A stretch of 64,000 bases of DNA from Achromobacter sp. AONIH1 (lineage in GTDB: Bacteria; Pseudomonadota; Gammaproteobacteria; Burkholderiales; Burkholderiaceae_B). Made by a program: the position numbers and the translations under genes. Location: contig NZ_CP026124.1 in the NCBI RefSeq assembly GCF_002902905.1, forward strand, positions 1,612,001-1,676,000. The letters are read 5' to 3'. Below the pieces are notes generated by a model, which was given only the letters and a program-made list of their open reading frames with translations, did no database searches and was not told where the DNA came from. Shown here piece after piece: positions 9,211 through 21,000 of the stretch (the stretch's first letter is position 1; each line of letters opens with the position of its first letter).

Positions 9211-10651
9211 TTTGCTTTGCGCCGTTCAGGTGTGCCCCGGCCAGAGGCTCGAGGCGTCTAAAGGAGAAAACCGAGGCCGCGCACATCAGGCCGATGACGA
9301 TGAAACCCGCGACCACGTCGCGTATGGCCAGCGTCTCGGCGCCGCGCAAGGTCATGCTGACGTTCAGCGTGACGGCGGCCACCCCCACGCCCAGGCTGAT
9401 GCCCAACTGCTGCGCCATCGCAGCGAAGCTGCTGGCGCGGCTCATCTTGGCCGGCGGGATATCGGCATAGGTTAGCGTATTTACGCCGGTGAACTGCAGC
9501 GAGCGGAAGAAGCCGCCGACCAGCAGCACGGCGATCATCAGCCAGACCGGCGTGGTGGGCGTGAAGGCGGCGCTGGCGGCTACGAAGGCGCCGGCCAGCA
9601 CCGCGTTGACGGTAAGCACGCGGCGAAAGCCGAAGTGCCTGACGATGGGCGTGGCCACGAACTTCATCAGCAGCGCGCCGGCGGCGCTGGCGAAGGTGAT
9701 CAGTCCGGCCGAGAACGGCGTCAGGCCAAAACCCACCTGCAGCAGCATGGCCAGCAGGAAGGGCGTGGCGCCCACGGTGAAGCGGCACAGGTTGCCGCCC
9801 AGCGTGGAGATGGCGAAGGTGGGGATCTTCATCAGCGACAGGTCGATGATGGGATGCTCTACGCGCCTGGCGTGCCAGGCGTAGAGCAGGCCGCAGGCGG
9901 CGCCGGCGGCGAGCAGGCCCAGCAACGCGGGCAACGGCATGATGTCGCGGCCGATGGCCTCGAAGCCGCTGACCAGCATGGCCAGACAGGCAGCGCTCAG
10001 CAGGAAGCCCAGCCAGTCCAGGCCGGGAGCGCTTTCCTCGCGGATCTCGGACACGTAGCGCAGCACCAGCGCGATGCCCAGCACGCCGATCGGGATGTTG
10101 ATCAGGAAGATCCAGTGCCAGGACATGTAGGTGACCATGAAACCGCCCAGCGGCGGTCCGATCACTGGCCCCAGCAGCGCCGGGATGGAAAGGAAGGACA
10201 TGGCCTTCAGCAGATCCTGCTTGGGCACCGTGCGCAGCAGGATGATGCGGCCCACCGGGACCATCATGGCCCCGGCCATGCCTTGCACGATGCGCGCCAG
10301 GACCAGCTGCGGCAGGTCCTGGGCCAGGGCGCAGGCGACGGAACTCAGGGTGAACAGGCCGATGGCGGCCACGAACACGCGCCGCGCGCCGTACCGGTCG
10401 GCCGCCCAGCCGCTGACCGGCACGAACACGGCCACCGACAGCAGGTAGGAGGTGATGGCCACGTTCAGTCGCACCGGGGTCGAATCCAGGGCCCGGGCCA
10501 TGGCCGGCAGGGCGGTGGCCACCACGGTGGCGTCCAGCATCTGCATGAAGAGCGCGCAGCCCACGATGAAGGGAATCATCCGCGCCGCGCGCTGCGCGTC
10601 CGGGGTCGAGGGCGGAGCGGGATGGGCGGCTGCGGCGGTGTCTGCGGGCAT
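9197..10651 (-). CDS. MFS drug:H+ antiporter, DHA2 (EmrB/QacA) family
   Basis: 484 residues with about 14 hydrophobic helices, the DHA2 topology. Family motifs seen are [17 protein letters not shown] in TM1 (motif D1), [13 protein letters not shown] after TM2 (motif A) and [20 protein letters not shown] in TM4 (motif B). Motif C appears as [35 protein letters not shown] in TM5. The protein probably exports hydrophobic compounds using the proton gradient. There is no clear Shine-Dalgarno before the annotated ATG. The gene ends inside the start of glpK (14-base overlap). Substrate unknown; an adjacent regulator of TetR or MarR type is absent. Confidence 0.9.
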
Positions 10652-10748
10652 GGCGGGAGGGGGCGTTGGGTGCCGGAAGATTGTAACGCCGGGGGTGGCC
10701 CGGGGTGCAGTAAACTCCCGGGATCAGAAACCCGCTGAAATTGGTGTC

Positions 10749-10937
10749 ATGGCAACCAACTACGAATCCGAGATCACTCTCTTCCTGAAGGACTACAAGA
10801 AGTCCCATCCCGGCACCGAGGAGCGCCAGCGCGAAGGCCGCGCCCGCCTCTGGGACAAGCCGCAGGACCAGGAACTGCAGGAAGGCTTCCGCGCGGCCCG
10901 CGTGCCGCAAAAGCCGTACGTGTATCAGGCCGACTGA
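10749..10937 (+). CDS. DUF3460 family protein
   Basis: A 62-residue soluble protein beginning MATNYESEITLFLKDYKKSHPGTEERQREGR and ending RVPQKPYVYQAD. The sequence matches the pattern I know for DUF3460, a small betaproteobacterial family of unknown function typically found directly upstream of scpA and panC, as here. It is highly charged with no membrane segment. scpA begins 16 bases after its stop, so the two are likely one transcript. A TAAACT element sits about 36 bases upstream and could be a -10 box. Confidence 0.85.
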   Translation: MATNYESEITLFLKDYKKSHPGTEERQREGRARLWDKPQDQELQEGFRAARVPQKPYVYQAD

Positions 10938-10953
10938 TACCGTCGCGGCAGCC

Positions 10954-12737
<1,784 letters not shown>

Positions 12738-12846
12738 CCGCCGGGGGGGCGGGCGCGGCCCGCCGCTGTCAGAATTGCCAGCTTACGGCCTGGCCAACGC
12801 CGCGGCAGACTGCGGGTATTCACAGGAATGCCAGCCGTCTTTGCCC

Positions 12847-13218
12847 ATGCAGCTACGCTCCGATCTCGATTCCCTGCTCGCTTCGCTGACCCCTCGCGAA
12901 CGCGAAATCGTCCTCTATGTGGCCACCGGCCGCGCCAACAAGGTCATCGCCATCGACCTTGGCATTTCGCTGCGCACGGCCGAGGCCCATCGCGCCCACA
13001 TCTTCGAAAAACTTGGCGTCCGCAACGCCATGCAGCTGGCGTGCCGGCTGTGCGAGCACTGGCGCGCGGGAGCGTCGCCGTTGCTGCGGCATCCCGACGC
13101 GGCCGCGGTTTGCGCTGGCGCTTCCGGTTCGTCCGCCTCCGCCGCTGCGTCCGATTCCTCCGGTTCTTGTTCGCGCCCTGTCCGTCCGGCCGCCCCGCGC
13201 GGCCGGGGCCGGTCCTAG
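12847..13218 (+). CDS. small LuxR/FixJ-type HTH regulator without receiver domain
   Basis: 123 residues counted from the ATG at 12847; an in-frame ATG at 12775 would add 24 atypical residues. Residues 10-70 are a GerE/LuxR HTH: LTPREREIVLYVATGRANKVIAIDLGISLRTAEAHRAHIFEKLGVRNAMQLACRL, closest to FixJ-type response regulators. There is no receiver or ligand domain before it. The remaining ~50 residues are low-complexity Ala/Ser/Pro ending PRGRGRS and may be unstructured. It stands alone between panC and the NlpE-like lipoprotein. It could be a free-standing DNA-binding protein that works with a separate partner, or a remnant of a response regulator. Confidence 0.75.
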   Translation: MQLRSDLDSLLASLTPREREIVLYVATGRANKVIAIDLGISLRTAEAHRAHIFEKLGVRNAMQLACRLCEHWRAGASPLLRHPDAAAVCAGASGSSASAAASDSSGSCSRPVRPAAPRGRGRS

Positions 13219-13244
13219 CGCGGGCGCCAGGTCCGGAAACGCGC

Positions 13245-13266
13245 AGGCCCGCCAGAAGGCGGGCCT
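13245..13266. terminator. GC-rich hairpin, possible terminator
   Basis: A perfect 9-bp inverted repeat (AGGCCCGCC / GGCGGGCCT) with a 4-base AGAA loop lies 27 bases after the LuxR-type stop and 63 bases before the convergent lipoprotein stop. No T-run follows on either strand, so intrinsic termination is likely but not certain. Confidence 0.5.
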
Positions 13267-13328
13267 GTCGTGTCGCAGCCGGGCAGCCGGGATAGCTGCC
13301 CGCCGCGTTCAGCCGTTGCCGGCGGCGC

Positions 13329-14108
13329 TCAAGGGCACTGCGGCGCGGCGGCCTTGGCCAGCTCGTCGATCGGGTCCAGGTCGGGCTGGCGGGTCAGGTT
13401 GTAGTTCAGGTTGGGCGTCTGGCCGGCGATGGAGCGCACGCGCAGCACATTGTTGGCGGCGGCGGCGAATTCGGCGCGCACGTTGCCCTTGCCGTCCAGC
13501 AGGATCACGCGCGACGGGCGTTCGTCGGTGGCGTCCCAGCAGCCTTGCTCGACCACCGGCGCGCCCTGCTTGGCGTCGCTTTCCAGGTAGGCGACGCGGC
13601 CGCGCCAGCGGCCGTTGGGCGCCAGCGTCAGCGTCACGCGCTGCGCCGTGCACTGCATGGCGGGCGAGAAGCAGGGCAGCGTACCCATGTAGGTCTGCGG
13701 TTGCGGCACGAGGCTGTGCGCGGCGGCGCTGGGCGTGGATGCCGGCAGGGCCGGGGCGGGCGCCGCGCCCGAGGCGGCGCCGCTGTCGGCGCCTTCGGGC
13801 ACGGGCTGGCCGTCCTCGGTGGTATGGCCCGCTTGCGCGGCCTGGGCCTGCTGGCTCGCGGTCTTGCGGGGGGCGTCGGGCTTGAGCGCGATCTGCACTT
13901 GCGACGGTGCGCGCAGGACGGTGCGGTAGCCGGCGCCGGAGCCTTGGGACTGGGCGTCCGTGACGGTGCTTTCAGCCGGAGGGTCGTAATAGCCTTCGGT
14001 GCGCTGTTGCGCGCAGCCGGCGATGCCGAGTGCCGAGCCGGCCAGCAGCAGCGCCATGATGTTGAATTTGCGGGGGCGGGTGGAGGTATCGTCGCGCGCG
14101 GTCATCAT
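13329..14108 (-). CDS. NlpE-like outer-membrane lipoprotein
   Basis: 259 residues with a lipoprotein signal: basic N-terminus, hydrophobic MALLLAGSALGIAGC and lipobox AGC near residue 32, followed by AQQ. A long Ala/Ser/Pro/Gln linker runs to about residue 135. The C-terminal domain reads YMGTLPCFSPAMQCTAQRVTLTLAPNGRWRGRVAYLE, which matches the NlpE N-terminal domain pattern (GTLPCADC...TLTL). Here the two Cys pairs are altered to CFSPAMQC. NlpE proteins sit in the outer membrane and feed surface or copper stress to the Cpx system; no cpxAR genes are near. Divergent from the prepilin peptidase gene. Confidence 0.7.
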   Translation of the reverse strand: MMTARDDTSTRPRKFNIMALLLAGSALGIAGCAQQRTEGYYDPPAESTVTDAQSQGSGAGYRTVLRAPSQVQIALKPDAPRKTASQQAQAAQAGHTTEDGQPVPEGADSGAASGAAPAPALPASTPSAAAHSLVPQPQTYMGTLPCFSPAMQCTAQRVTLTLAPNGRWRGRVAYLESDAKQGAPVVEQGCWDATDERPSRVILLDGKGNVRAEFAAAANNVLRVRSIAGQTPNLNYNLTRQPDLDPIDELAKAAAPQCP

Positions 14109-14160
14109 GGCAGCTTATCCGTGAATTGAGTCTGTCTCCGATTTTACGCACTTATGCGAA

Positions 14161-14175
14161 GATTCGATACGAATC
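14161..14175. promoter_or_regulatory. short inverted repeat in divergent gap
   Basis: GATTCG-ATA-CGAATC is a perfect 6-bp inverted repeat in the AT-richer part of the 205-base gap between the divergent lipoprotein and prepilin peptidase genes. It is a candidate operator for either; no regulator is implied by the neighbourhood. Confidence 0.3.
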
Positions 14176-14313
14176 CAATCGCCGCTCCGTCGAGCGGCCA
14201 GTCTTTATGCCCAAATTACGACACGTCCCCAGGCATGAACGCCTGGCATGCCTGCCCGGCCCCTCGCGTATCAGCGGGGCTCGGCCATGCGCCAGGCCGG
14301 ACGGCGGGGGCGC

Positions 14314-15186
14314 ATGACGGCCATGTGGCAAGCCTTTGACCTGCCTCAATCCCTGTTCCTGGCTCTGGCGGCGCTGGCCGGCCTGGCCGTGGGCGGCTGG
14401 CTGACGCTGCTGACCCATCGGCTGCCGCGCATGATGGAGCGAGAGTGGCAGGCGCATTGCCAGGAGTCAGCCGAGCCGGCCGCCGCCACGGAGCCGGCGT
14501 GCGCGCCGGTCTATGGCCTGCGCGCGCCGGTCTCGCATTGTCCGCAATGCTCGGCGCCGGTCCGGGGCTGGCGCCTGTTGCCGCTGGCGGGCTGGCTGCT
14601 GCTCAAGGGGCGCTGCGCGGCCTGCGGCGCGGCCATCGGCTGGCGCTATCCCGCGATCGAACTGCTGACCGCCGTATTGTTCGCCGCCTGCGCCTGGCGC
14701 TTCGGCCCCACGCCCATCGCGTTGTGCGGCATGGGCCTGTCGGCCTCCCTGGTGGCGCTGGCCTGGATCGACCTGGAGAGCACGCTGCTGCCCGACGCCA
14801 TCACCTTGCCGCTGGCCTGGGCCGGGCTGCTGGTCAATCTGGGCGACGGTTTCACGCCGCTGCCGCTGGCGGTGCTGGGCGCGGTGGCGGGCTACGGCTT
14901 CCTGTGGCTGATCTTCCACGCGTTCCGCTACTTCACGGGGCGCGAAGGCATGGGCTACGGCGACTTCAAGCTGCTGGCCGCGCTGGGCGCATGGTTCGGG
15001 GTGGGCGCGCTGCCCATGCTGCTGCTGGCGGCGTCGCTGGCCGGCGTGCTGGTGGGCGGTACGATGACGCTGGCCGGCCGAGCCCGCCGTGGCCAACCCT
15101 TGCCTTTCGGCCCCTACCTGGCGTTGGCCGGGGTGGCGGTGCTGTTGCTGGGCGGCGAGCCCGGGCTGGCAAGGCTGTTGCCATGA
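14314..15186 (+). CDS. pilD: type IV prepilin peptidase / N-methyltransferase
   Basis: 290 residues from the ATG at 14314, which follows GGCGGGGG; a longer start at 14248 adds unlikely sequence. The cytoplasmic loop holds the zinc-type cysteines C76-x2-C79 and C101-x2-C104, and the membrane protease has D153 and D161 (WIDLESTLLPD) and D217 in GMGYGDFK. Several hydrophobic helices follow. The enzyme cleaves and methylates type IV pilin or type II secretion pseudopilins at the inner membrane. In many betaproteobacteria pilB and pilC precede pilD; here a divergent lipoprotein lies upstream instead. coaE follows. Confidence 0.93.
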   Translation: MTAMWQAFDLPQSLFLALAALAGLAVGGWLTLLTHRLPRMMEREWQAHCQESAEPAAATEPACAPVYGLRAPVSHCPQCSAPVRGWRLLPLAGWLLLKGRCAACGAAIGWRYPAIELLTAVLFAACAWRFGPTPIALCGMGLSASLVALAWIDLESTLLPDAITLPLAWAGLLVNLGDGFTPLPLAVLGAVAGYGFLWLIFHAFRYFTGREGMGYGDFKLLAALGAWFGVGALPMLLLAASLAGVLVGGTMTLAGRARRGQPLPFGPYLALAGVAVLLLGGEPGLARLLP

Positions 15187-15235
15187 CCATCGAGCATGGC
15201 GCCGGCGCGCGAGCGGCCATACATGGGACGAAGCG

Positions 15236-15856
15236 ATGAGCATATTCAAAATAGGTTTGACGGGGGGCATCGGCTCGGGCAAGTCGCGCGTGGCGGACAT
15301 GCTGGCCGAATGGGGCGCGTCCGTGGTGGACACCGATGAGATCGCGCGGGCGCTGACCGCTGCCGGCGGTTCGGCCATGCCCGCGATCGAGCAGGCGTTC
15401 GGCGCCGAGGCGCTGGCCGAGGACGGCTCGCTGGACCGCGCCTGGATGCGCGAGCGCGCCTTCGCCGATGTCTCGGTGCGGCAGCGGCTGGAAGCCGTGC
15501 TGCATCCGTTGATCGGCGATGAGACAGAGCGCCAGGCCGACGCGGCGCGCGGCTGCTACCTGGTGTTCGTGGTGCCGTTGCTGGTCGAGTCGCTGCCGCG
15601 CTGGCGGTCGCGCGTGGACCGCATCTGCGTGGTCGATTGCGATCCCGCCACGCAGATCGCCCGCGTGCAGTCGCGCAGCGGGCTGACGGAGCCTGCCATA
15701 CGGCGTATCATGGCGGCACAGGCTGCGCGGGCAAGCCGGCTGGCGGTCGCGGACGATGTCGTCGCCAACGATGGCGACACGACGCCAGAACAACTGCGCG
15801 CGCGGACGAAGACCTTGCATGAGCGTTGGTTGGCATTGGCGGCCGCAAGGCCGTGA
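15236..15856 (+). CDS. coaE: dephospho-CoA kinase
   Basis: 206 residues. It starts MSIFKIGLTGGIGSGKSRVADMLAEWGASVVDTDEIAR: a P-loop at residues 10-17 and the DTDEIAR substrate segment. Later segments are LEAVLHPLIGDE, VFVVPLLVES and VDCDPATQIARVQSRSGLTEPAIRRIMAAQ, all typical of CoaE. It phosphorylates dephospho-CoA in the last step of coenzyme A synthesis. The start at 15236 gives the conserved N-terminus; a longer reading frame to 15089 overlaps the peptidase gene and is not credible. It sits between pilD and zapD, a conserved order in Burkholderiales. Confidence 0.97.
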   Translation: MSIFKIGLTGGIGSGKSRVADMLAEWGASVVDTDEIARALTAAGGSAMPAIEQAFGAEALAEDGSLDRAWMRERAFADVSVRQRLEAVLHPLIGDETERQADAARGCYLVFVVPLLVESLPRWRSRVDRICVVDCDPATQIARVQSRSGLTEPAIRRIMAAQAARASRLAVADDVVANDGDTTPEQLRARTKTLHERWLALAAARP

Positions 15857-15927
15857 GCCTGGCGCCGATGCGGCGCTCATGAATAACCCGGCCCACGCGG
15901 CCGACCCCTGACGGGCCTGCATATAGC

Positions 15928-16680
15928 GTGATTGTTTACGAATATCCCTTCAACGAGCGCATCCGCGCTTATCTGCGGCTGGAATACCTGTTCGACAGGC
16001 TGTTCTTCTTCGCTCGCGAGGGAGATTTCCGCCAGCACCAGGTTGCCGTCACCGCCTTGTTCGACCTGCTCGACGCCTGCGAGCGCACCGACATCAAGGG
16101 CGCGCTGCTGCAGGACCTGGAACGGCAGCGCCTGGCGCTTGGCGCATTGCGCGACCATCCTGGCGTGGCGCAGGACGCGCTCGAGGGCATGTTGCGCGAA
16201 ATGGAGAAGGTCGCGCAAACGCTGTCGGCGACCGGCAAGACCGGCCAGTCGTTGCGCGAGAACGAATGGCTGACCAGCCTGCGCGGCCGCCTGTCGGTGG
16301 CGGGCGGCGCGATCCAGGTCGACATGCCCTCGTACTACTCCTGGCAGCACAAGCCCCAGGCCGCGCGCTGCGCCGACCTGCAGGCCTGGACCGCGCCCTT
16401 CGTTCCCCTGTACGACGGCCTGACGCTGGCGCTGCGTCTGTTGCGCGAGTCCGGCCGCAAGAGCGACACCGTGGCCGAGCAGGGCGCCTACCAGCAGATG
16501 CTGGGCGGCAAGCAGTTCCAGATGCTGCGCGTGTGGGTGGACCCGGCGCACGGCGTGTTTCCCGAGATCAGCGCCAATAAGTATATGATCTGGATACGTT
16601 TTTCCACCCAGGACGGGGATTTCAAGCCCCAGCCGGTGGCGCGGGACGTGCCCTTCCAGATGACGCTCTGCAATTCCTGA
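15928..16680 (+). CDS. zapD: cell division protein ZapD
   Basis: 250 residues beginning MIVYEYPFNERIRAYLRLEYLFDRLFFFAREGDFRQHQVAVTALFDLLD, the hallmark N-terminus of ZapD (formerly DUF1342/YacF). It ends KPQPVARDVPFQMTLCNS. ZapD crosslinks FtsZ filaments at the division ring. The start is GTG at 15928; it alone gives the conserved N-terminus, and the ribosome site in front of it is weak. yacG, the usual next gene, is not found in the 121 bases before the efflux operon. Confidence 0.96.
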   Translation: MIVYEYPFNERIRAYLRLEYLFDRLFFFAREGDFRQHQVAVTALFDLLDACERTDIKGALLQDLERQRLALGALRDHPGVAQDALEGMLREMEKVAQTLSATGKTGQSLRENEWLTSLRGRLSVAGGAIQVDMPSYYSWQHKPQAARCADLQAWTAPFVPLYDGLTLALRLLRESGRKSDTVAEQGAYQQMLGGKQFQMLRVWVDPAHGVFPEISANKYMIWIRFSTQDGDFKPQPVARDVPFQMTLCNS

Positions 16681-16801
16681 GCGCGGGCCTTTCAGGCCCT
16701 GATTCCTGTTGCGGGCTATTTCAGCGCGGCCGGGCATCATACGAATTCAACGTCGCCTAGTAGACAATACGGCTTTTCCCGCTCGCGCCGGATCCGCTTC
16801 C

Positions 16802-18064
16802 ATGTCTCAAAGCCGTCCCGTTACTCCGCCTTCCCGTTGGACCCGACGCCGCTTGCTCGGGTGGGCCATTCTGCTGCTGGTCGTCGCCGGCATCGTATGG
16901 CTGGCGTTGCGGCCTTCGGCCAAGCCCGGCGCGGGCCGCCCCGGCGCGGGACGCGGCCAGATGGCCGCCATGGCCAACATGGCCGTGCCGGTGCGCGCGG
17001 CGGCCGCGGTCAAGCAGGACATCGACATCTATCTCAAATCCCTGGGCACGGTCACGGCCTATAGCACCGTCACCGTGCGCAGCCGCGTCAGCGGCGAGCT
17101 GGTCGACGTGCCCTTCAAGGAAGGCCAAATGGTCAAGGCCGGCGACCTGCTGGCACAGGTCGATCCGCGCGCCTTCCAGGTCGCGCTGGCCCAGGCCCAG
17201 GGCACCCAGATGCAGAATCTGGCCCAGCTGGAAAACGCCCGCCGCGACCTGCAGCGCTACCAGGCCCTGTACAAGCAGGACTCCATCGCCAAACAGCAGG
17301 TCGACACGCAGGCCGCGCTGGTGCGCCAGTACGAAGGCGCGGTCAAGAGCGACCAGGCCAATGTCGACAATGCCAAGCTGCAGCTGGACTACTCGCGCAT
17401 CACCGCGCCCATCAGTGGCCGTCTCGGCCTGCGCCAGGTGGACAAGGGCAACCTGGTGTCCAGTTCCGACACCAATGGCCTGGTGGTCATCACCCAGACC
17501 CAGCCCATCTCCGTGGTGTTCACGCTGCCCGAGACCCAACTGCCCGAAGTGCGGGCCGAGCTGGCGGCCGGCCACACGCTGACCGTGGAGGCCTATGACC
17601 GGGCCGATACCCGCCGCATCGCCACCGGCAAGCTGGAAACGCTGGACAACCAGATCGACGTCGCCACCGGCACGCTCAAGCTCAAGGCGCGCTTCGACAA
17701 TGCCGACGACGCGCTGTTTCCGAACCAGTTCGTCAATGCCCGCCTGCACGTGACCACGCGCAAGGACGCCACCGCGATTCCCATCGCGGCGGTGCAGCAA
17801 GGCTCGGCCGGCGCTTTCGTCTTCCTGGTCCAGGACGACGATACGGTGGCCGTGCGGCAGGTCAAGCTGGGCGCCGTCAACAACGGCATGGTGGCGGTCA
17901 ACGAGGGCCTGCAGCCCGGCGACCGGGTCGTGACCGAGGGCACCGACCGCTTGCGCGCGGGGGCCAAGGTCGACGTGGCCAAGGGATCGGACACGATACC
18001 CAAGTCGACCGACAAGTCGCTGGGCGCGGGCGCGCCCGCCGGCACCACCCCGGCCACCCGATAA
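16802..18064 (+). CDS. mdtA: RND efflux membrane fusion protein, MdtA-like
   Basis: 420 residues counted from the ATG at 16802; an in-frame start at 16709 is less likely. A basic N-terminus leads into one membrane anchor (LLGWAILLLVVAGIVWLAL). The periplasmic adaptor follows: barrel-sandwich halves (GTVTAYSTVTVRSRVSGELVDVPFKEGQMVKAGDLLAQVDPRAFQVAL and ITAPISGRLGLRQVDKGNLVS) around a coiled-coil hairpin at about 145-205. A beta-barrel and a C-terminal Ser/Thr-rich tail complete it. It links the inner-membrane pump to the outer-membrane channel. First gene of a four-gene operon with very short spacings. Which compounds are exported cannot be read from the sequence. Confidence 0.95.
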   Translation: MSQSRPVTPPSRWTRRRLLGWAILLLVVAGIVWLALRPSAKPGAGRPGAGRGQMAAMANMAVPVRAAAAVKQDIDIYLKSLGTVTAYSTVTVRSRVSGELVDVPFKEGQMVKAGDLLAQVDPRAFQVALAQAQGTQMQNLAQLENARRDLQRYQALYKQDSIAKQQVDTQAALVRQYEGAVKSDQANVDNAKLQLDYSRITAPISGRLGLRQVDKGNLVSSSDTNGLVVITQTQPISVVFTLPETQLPEVRAELAAGHTLTVEAYDRADTRRIATGKLETLDNQIDVATGTLKLKARFDNADDALFPNQFVNARLHVTTRKDATAIPIAAVQQGSAGAFVFLVQDDDTVAVRQVKLGAVNNGMVAVNEGLQPGDRVVTEGTDRLRAGAKVDVAKGSDTIPKSTDKSLGAGAPAGTTPATR

Positions 18065-18076
18065 GCGGACGCCGCC

Positions 18077-21000
18077 GTGAGCCCGTCGCGCCTGTTCATC
18101 CTGCGGCCCGTGGCCACCACGCTGTCGATGGTGGCCATCCTGATCGCCGGCTTCATCGCCTACCGGCTGCTGCCGGTGTCGGCCCTGCCGGAAGTGGATT
18201 ACCCGACCATCCAGGTGACCACGCTGTACCCCGGCGCCAGCCCCGACGTGATGACCTCGCTGGTCACTTCGCCGCTGGAGCGCCAGTTTGGACAGATGCC
18301 GGGGCTGAACCAGATGTCGTCCACCAGTTCCGGGGGCGCGTCGGTCATCACGCTGCAATTCAACCTGAGCCTGCCGCTGGACGTGGCCGAGCAGCAGGTG
18401 CAGGCGGCCATCAACGCGGCCTCCAACCTGCTGCCCAACGACCTGCCGGTGCCGCCGACCTACAACAAGGTCAATCCGGCCGACGCCGCGGTGCTGACGC
18501 TGGCGATCACCTCGCAGACCATGCCGCTGCCGCAGGTGCGCGACCTGGTGGACACGCGCGTCGCGCAGAAGCTGTCGCAGATTCCGGGCGTGGGCCTGGT
18601 CAGCGTGGCCGGCGGGCAGCGGCCGGCGGTGCGCGTGCAGGTCAATCCGCAGGCGCTGGCCGCCAACGGCATGTCGCTGTCGGACCTGCGCACGGCCATC
18701 GTCGGCGCCAACGTCAACCAGCCCAAGGGCAACCTGGACGGCCCGCTGCGCTCGACCACGATCAACGCCAACGACCAGCTCAAGACGCCCACCGACTACA
18801 ACAGCCTGATCATCGCCTACAAGAACAACGCGCCGCTGCGCCTGTCGGACGTGGCGCGCGCGGTGGAAGGGGCCGAGGACGTGCGGCAGGCGGCCTGGGC
18901 GGGCGACAAGCCGGCCATCCTGCTGAACATCCAGCGCCAGCCCGGCGCCAATGTGATCGACGTGGTCAACCGGATCAACGCGCTGCTGCCGCAGCTGCGC
19001 GCGTCGCTGCCCGCCACGCTGGACGTGACCGTGGTGTCCGATCGCACCCAGACCATCCGCGACTCGGTGGCCGACGTGCAGTTCGAGATGCTGCTGGCCG
19101 TGGCGCTGGTGGTGATGGTGACTTTCGTGTTCCTGCGCAGCCTCACGGCCACCTTGATTCCCAGCGTGGTGGTGCCGCTGTCGCTGGTGGGCACCTTCGG
19201 CATCATGTACCTGGCCGGCTTCTCCATCAACAACCTGACGCTGATGGCGCTGACCATCGCCACCGGCTTCGTGGTGGACGACGCCATCGTCATGATCGAG
19301 AACATCGCCCGCCACATCGAGGAGGGCGAGAGCCCGCTGCAGGCGGCGCTCAAGGGCGCCTCGCAGATCGGCTTCACGCTGATCTCGCTGACCTTCTCGC
19401 TGATCGCCGTGCTGATCCCGCTGCTCTTCATGACCGAGGTGGTGGGCCGGCTGTTCCGCGAGTTCGCCATCACGCTGGCGGTGTCCATCCTGATTTCCCT
19501 GTTCGTATCGCTGACGCTCACGCCGATGATGTGCGCGCGCCTGCTGCGCGCCGAATCCGAGCAGCACCACGGCCGCTTCCACCAGATCACGGGCGGCCTT
19601 ATCGACCGCGTCATCGCCGCCTATGACCGCATGCTGCAAGTGGTGCTGCGGCACCAGCCGCTGACGCTGCTGGTGGCCCTGGCGACCTTCGCGCTCACGG
19701 TGCTGCTGTACATCATGATCCCCAAGGGTTTCTTCCCGCAGCAGGACACGGGCCTGATCCAGGCCATCACCCAGGCGCCGCAATCGATCTCCTTCACGGC
19801 CATGGCCGAGCGCCAGCAGGCCGCCGCCAGCAAGGCGCTGAAGGATCCTGACGTGGCCGCCGTGTCGTCCTTCATCGGCGTGGACGGCAGCAATGCCACG
19901 CTCAGCGCCGGCCGCATGCTGATCGCGCTCAAGCCGCATGCCGAGCGCAGCGGCGACCTGCGCGCGGTCATGGCGCGGCTGCAGGACTCGCTGGCCACGC
20001 AGGACGGCCTGACCGTCTACATGCAACCGGTGCAGGACCTGACCATCGAGGACCGCGTCAGCCGCACGCAATACCAGATGACGCTGTCCAATCCCGACCT
20101 GGGCGTGCTGAGTCTATGGACGCCCAAGCTGGTCGAGCGGCTGCGCCAGGTGCCCGGCCTGTCGGACGTGACCGACGATCTGCAGGACGAGGGCTTGCAG
20201 ACCTGGGTGGAGATCGACCGTGACGCGGCCTCGCGCCTGGGCATCACCGCCGCCGTGATCGATGAGGCGTTGTACGACGCCTTCGGTCAGCGGCTGATCT
20301 CCACGATTTTCACGCAGTCGAACCAGTACCGCGTGGTGCTCGAGGCGCAGCCGCAGTTCCAGACCAATCCGGCGGCGCTGGGCCAGATCCACGTGCCGAC
20401 ATCGACCGGCGGACAGGTGCCGCTGTCCTCGGTGGCGCGCATCACCGAAGGCAAGACCGTGCTGGCCGTGAACCGGCTGGATCAGTTCCCCATGGTGACC
20501 GTGTCGCTCAACCTGGCGCCGGGCGCCTCGCTATCCGGCGCCGTCGAGGACATCAAGGCCGCCGAGGCCGAGATCGGCATGCCGGCCGGCGTGGAGACGC
20601 GCTTCCAGGGCGCGGCGCTGGCCTTCCAGAATTCACTGACGAGCACGCTGTGGCTGATCCTGGCGGCGGTGGTCACCATGTACATCGTGCTGGGCGTGCT
20701 GTACGAGAGCTACATCCACCCCATCACCATCCTGTCGACCTTGCCCTCGGCCGGCGTGGGGGCGCTGCTGGCGCTGCTGATCAGCGGCACCGAGCTGGAC
20801 ATGATCGGCATCATCGGCATCATCCTGCTGATCGGCATCGTCAAGAAGAACGCGATCATGATGATCGACTTCGCGCTCGACGCCGAGCGCAAGCGCGGCC
20901 TGTCGCCGCGCGCGGCCATCCACGAGGCGGCGCTGCTGCGCTTCCGTCCCATCCTGATGACCACGCTGGCGGCGCTGTTCGGGGCGCTGCCGCTGATGCT

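Noticed and set aside
16757..20071. A 1104-codon open frame on the minus strand antisense to the efflux genes
   Set aside because: It is a shadow of the GC-rich codon bias in mdtA/mdtB; its translation is rich in His, Arg, Gly and Gln with no domain, and the plus-strand RND proteins are unmistakable.
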